Source: Sneathiella sp.
Lineage (GTDB): Bacteria > Pseudomonadota > Alphaproteobacteria > Sneathiellales > Sneathiellaceae
Direction: 5' to 3'
Assembly (NCBI GenBank): GCA_002732675.1
Contig: NVRR01000038.1
Span: 1-16,636, forward strand
Length of the DNA: 16,636 bases
The translations under genes and the position numbers were made by a program. The notes under the pieces are model-generated. The model did not search any database and had not been told where the DNA came from. It saw only the letters and a program-made list of their open reading frames with translations. Shown piece by piece: positions 15,150 through 16,636 of the stretch (its first letter is position 1; each line of letters starts with the position of its first letter).

Positions 15150-16364
15150 CTACGCCTTTGCTTGAAGCACAAATGTTTCCAGCGGCGTATGGCCTTTAAG
15201 GGCGGTCTCCCCTTGCGGCAGCAGCACGAACTTCCCAGCGAGAAGATCGCCTGTGTCTTTTGACAGGTGCACTTTCCCGGGCTCTGCCGTTTGCTGTAGC
15301 CGCGCGGCAATATTCACGGCGTCGCCCCAAATATCGTAGGAATATTTGCTGTGGCCAATAACGCCAGCAACAACAGGGCCGGTATGAATGCCAATCCGGA
15401 TATCAAGATCAAGACTCTCCGTACGGCATAGTTCATTCATATAAAGGATGGCTTCCTGTGCAAATTGGGCACTGGCAATGGCACCCTTTCTGCTCTCTCC
15501 ACTTAATCCGCCACAGGCCATATAAGCATCACCAATTGTTTTGATTTTCTCAAGATCGTGGCGATTGGAAATTTCATCAAATTTCGAGAAGATTGTATCC
15601 AGCAATGTCACGATTTCTTCGGGCGTATGCCGCATGGCATAGCCGGTGAACCCGACAATATCGGCGAAGATGATGGTCACGCCTTCCAGACGATCGGCGA
15701 TGGGTCTCTGCTCACTTTTAAGTCGTTCGCTGATCGCCGCGGGCAGCATATTCCGAATGAGGTTTTCGGACCGCTGGCGTTCATGCGCTAACAGGTCCAG
15801 CGCGCTGTCTTTTTGGTCGACGAAATAGCTCAGCAGGACAAAGGCGACAATGGAAACACCGCTGATATTCATGACGAACAGGATAATGATAAGGGTATCA
15901 GGCAGGGCATTCACAGGGAGGATAGCAGGATATTCGAAGACAGCGCCGATGGTGACCAGAAGAATAAAGGCGATAAACCAGAATGTCGCCGCGCGGCGAC
16001 TGACGAACACGAGAGCTCCCATAGGACAAATGAGAGACCAGGCGACAACGGCCGATGAGTTCACGAACCCTCCAAGCTCCCACATCACCAGAAATGGTAG
16101 CATGAGAGAGAAGAAAAGCTGACTCCCGCGCAGAAGGTAGAAACCGTTTTCACCGCGGAAGATTAGTAATGAGACAAAGGATATTGCCATATAGCTCCAG
16201 GGAATAAGCGCTGCCTGTATCTCCCCGAAATAATAGTAAAGCCCACCCCAGAACACAGCCGCAATGGCCATCATCAATGTCGATAGCTTCAGCAGCCGGC
16301 GTTGCAGCTCACGTCGCTGATCTGTTTCCAGCGTGCCGACGCTGGATATATTGGGTGTCTTCAT
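15150..16364 (-). CDS. Membrane-anchored class III adenylate cyclase
   Basis: Makes cyclic AMP from ATP. The 404-residue protein has six hydrophobic helices, roughly at residues 28-46, 51-69, 76-98, 104-122, 127-146 and 157-181. A signalling-helix linker (ENLIRNMLPAAISERLKS, about 200-217) and a C-terminal class III cyclase domain (about 225-400) follow. Metal-binding aspartates are Asp235 (FADIVGFT) and Asp279 (TIGDAYM). Transition-state residues are Asn351 and Arg355 (VNIAAR). Purine-selecting residues Lys275 (KIKTIG) and Asp344 (YSYDIWG) point to ATP rather than GTP. A full active set is present, so a homodimer could be catalytic. What the membrane domain senses is unknown. The ATG at 16364 has AGGA 8 nt upstream. 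It lies 46 nt downstream of the exonuclease III gene and upstream of the SDR on the same strand. Confidence 0.93.
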   Translation of the reverse strand: MKTPNISSVGTLETDQRRELQRRLLKLSTLMMAIAAVFWGGLYYYFGEIQAALIPWSYMAISFVSLLIFRGENGFYLLRGSQLFFSLMLPFLVMWELGGFVNSSAVVAWSLICPMGALVFVSRRAATFWFIAFILLVTIGAVFEYPAILPVNALPDTLIIILFVMNISGVSIVAFVLLSYFVDQKDSALDLLAHERQRSENLIRNMLPAAISERLKSEQRPIADRLEGVTIIFADIVGFTGYAMRHTPEEIVTLLDTIFSKFDEISNRHDLEKIKTIGDAYMACGGLSGESRKGAIASAQFAQEAILYMNELCRTESLDLDIRIGIHTGPVVAGVIGHSKYSYDIWGDAVNIAARLQQTAEPGKVHLSKDTGDLLAGKFVLLPQGETALKGHTPLETFVLQAKA

Positions 16365-16410
16365 GCACCGTATCCTATTCCCAAAGCGCGGAAATGGGCA
16401 AATCGAAGTT

Positions 16411-16636
16411 TCATTTCAACCCGGAAAGATCGAAATCAACAATGACCGGAGCATGGTCAGAGGGCTTTTCCCATCCACGCGGATCAAGCTTGATGTCCAT
16501 GGATTTAAGATGTGGTTTCAGGCTCGGTGTAACCCAGACATGGTCAAGGCGGCGGCCTTTGTTGGCGGCACGCCAGTCGCGGGCGCGATAGCTCCACCAG
16601 GAATAGAGCGGTTTAGGCTCTGGCGTGAAGTGTCGC
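16411..16636 (-). CDS. xthA: Exodeoxyribonuclease III (C-terminal part, 5' end cut by window)
   Basis: C-terminal 74 residues of an exonuclease III-type AP endonuclease, which incises DNA at abasic sites and removes 3' blocking groups in base excision repair. The segment contains LYSWWSYRARDWRAANKGRR, then LDHVWVT with the conserved active-site aspartate, and SDHAPVIVDFDL with the catalytic Asp-His pair of the family. The stop TGA is at 16411-16413. The reading frame is intact to the window edge at 16636, where the N-terminal two thirds lie outside. The cyclase gene starts 46 nt after its stop, so the two may be co-transcribed. Confidence 0.93.
   Translation of the reverse strand, partial: RHFTPEPKPLYSWWSYRARDWRAANKGRRLDHVWVTPSLKPHLKSMDIKLDPRGWEKPSDHAPVIVDFDLSGLK

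Overview
The window looks like an ordinary core-chromosome segment of an alphaproteobacterium with mid-to-high GC. I see no mobile element, CRISPR array, phage gene or toxin-antitoxin pair. The assignment rests on three things: the gene order RNase D - KdsD - LptC - LptA - LptB, the extended-SDR protein of the complex I NDUFA9 type, and the alphaproteobacterial style of GltD and QueG. The exact order or family cannot be decided from sequence alone.

Layout: Bases 1-2960 (minus strand) carry a lipopolysaccharide biogenesis operon, kdsD-lptC-lptA-lptB. It supplies the Kdo precursor arabinose-5-phosphate and the periplasmic, anchor and ATPase parts of the LPS export machine; lptB runs off the left edge. 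Upstream on the same strand lie a short RNase D (3119-3733) and a leucine tRNA gene with anticodon CAG (3804-3890). A 179-bp divergent region then separates the tRNA from a plus-strand NDUFA9-like gene (4070-5023).

Bases 5366-11397 hold the two subunits of NADPH glutamate synthase in the order gltD-gltB, closed by a clear intrinsic terminator at 11418-11449. The 342-bp gap in front of gltD is AT-rich and carries several short palindromes. It is the most information-dense non-coding stretch in the window. Next come a small unrecognised protein (11628-11891) and a tightly overlapping plus-strand trio: a glutathione S-transferase-like protein, the epoxyqueuosine reductase QueG, and a small SAM-dependent methyltransferase-like protein.

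The right end is on the minus strand. It carries exonuclease III (cut by the window edge), a six-helix membrane-anchored class III adenylate cyclase, and a short-chain dehydrogenase that starts with TTG behind a consensus ribosome binding site.

I did not find a convincing undescribed system. The items most worth a second look are the three-copy AGTAAATAT inverted-repeat arrangement and the TTAG/CTAA cluster before gltD, the GST-like protein whose glutathione-binding acidic-Ser pair reads Gly-Cys and whose start codon sits in a perfect hairpin, and the translationally coupled GST-queG-methyltransferase unit.
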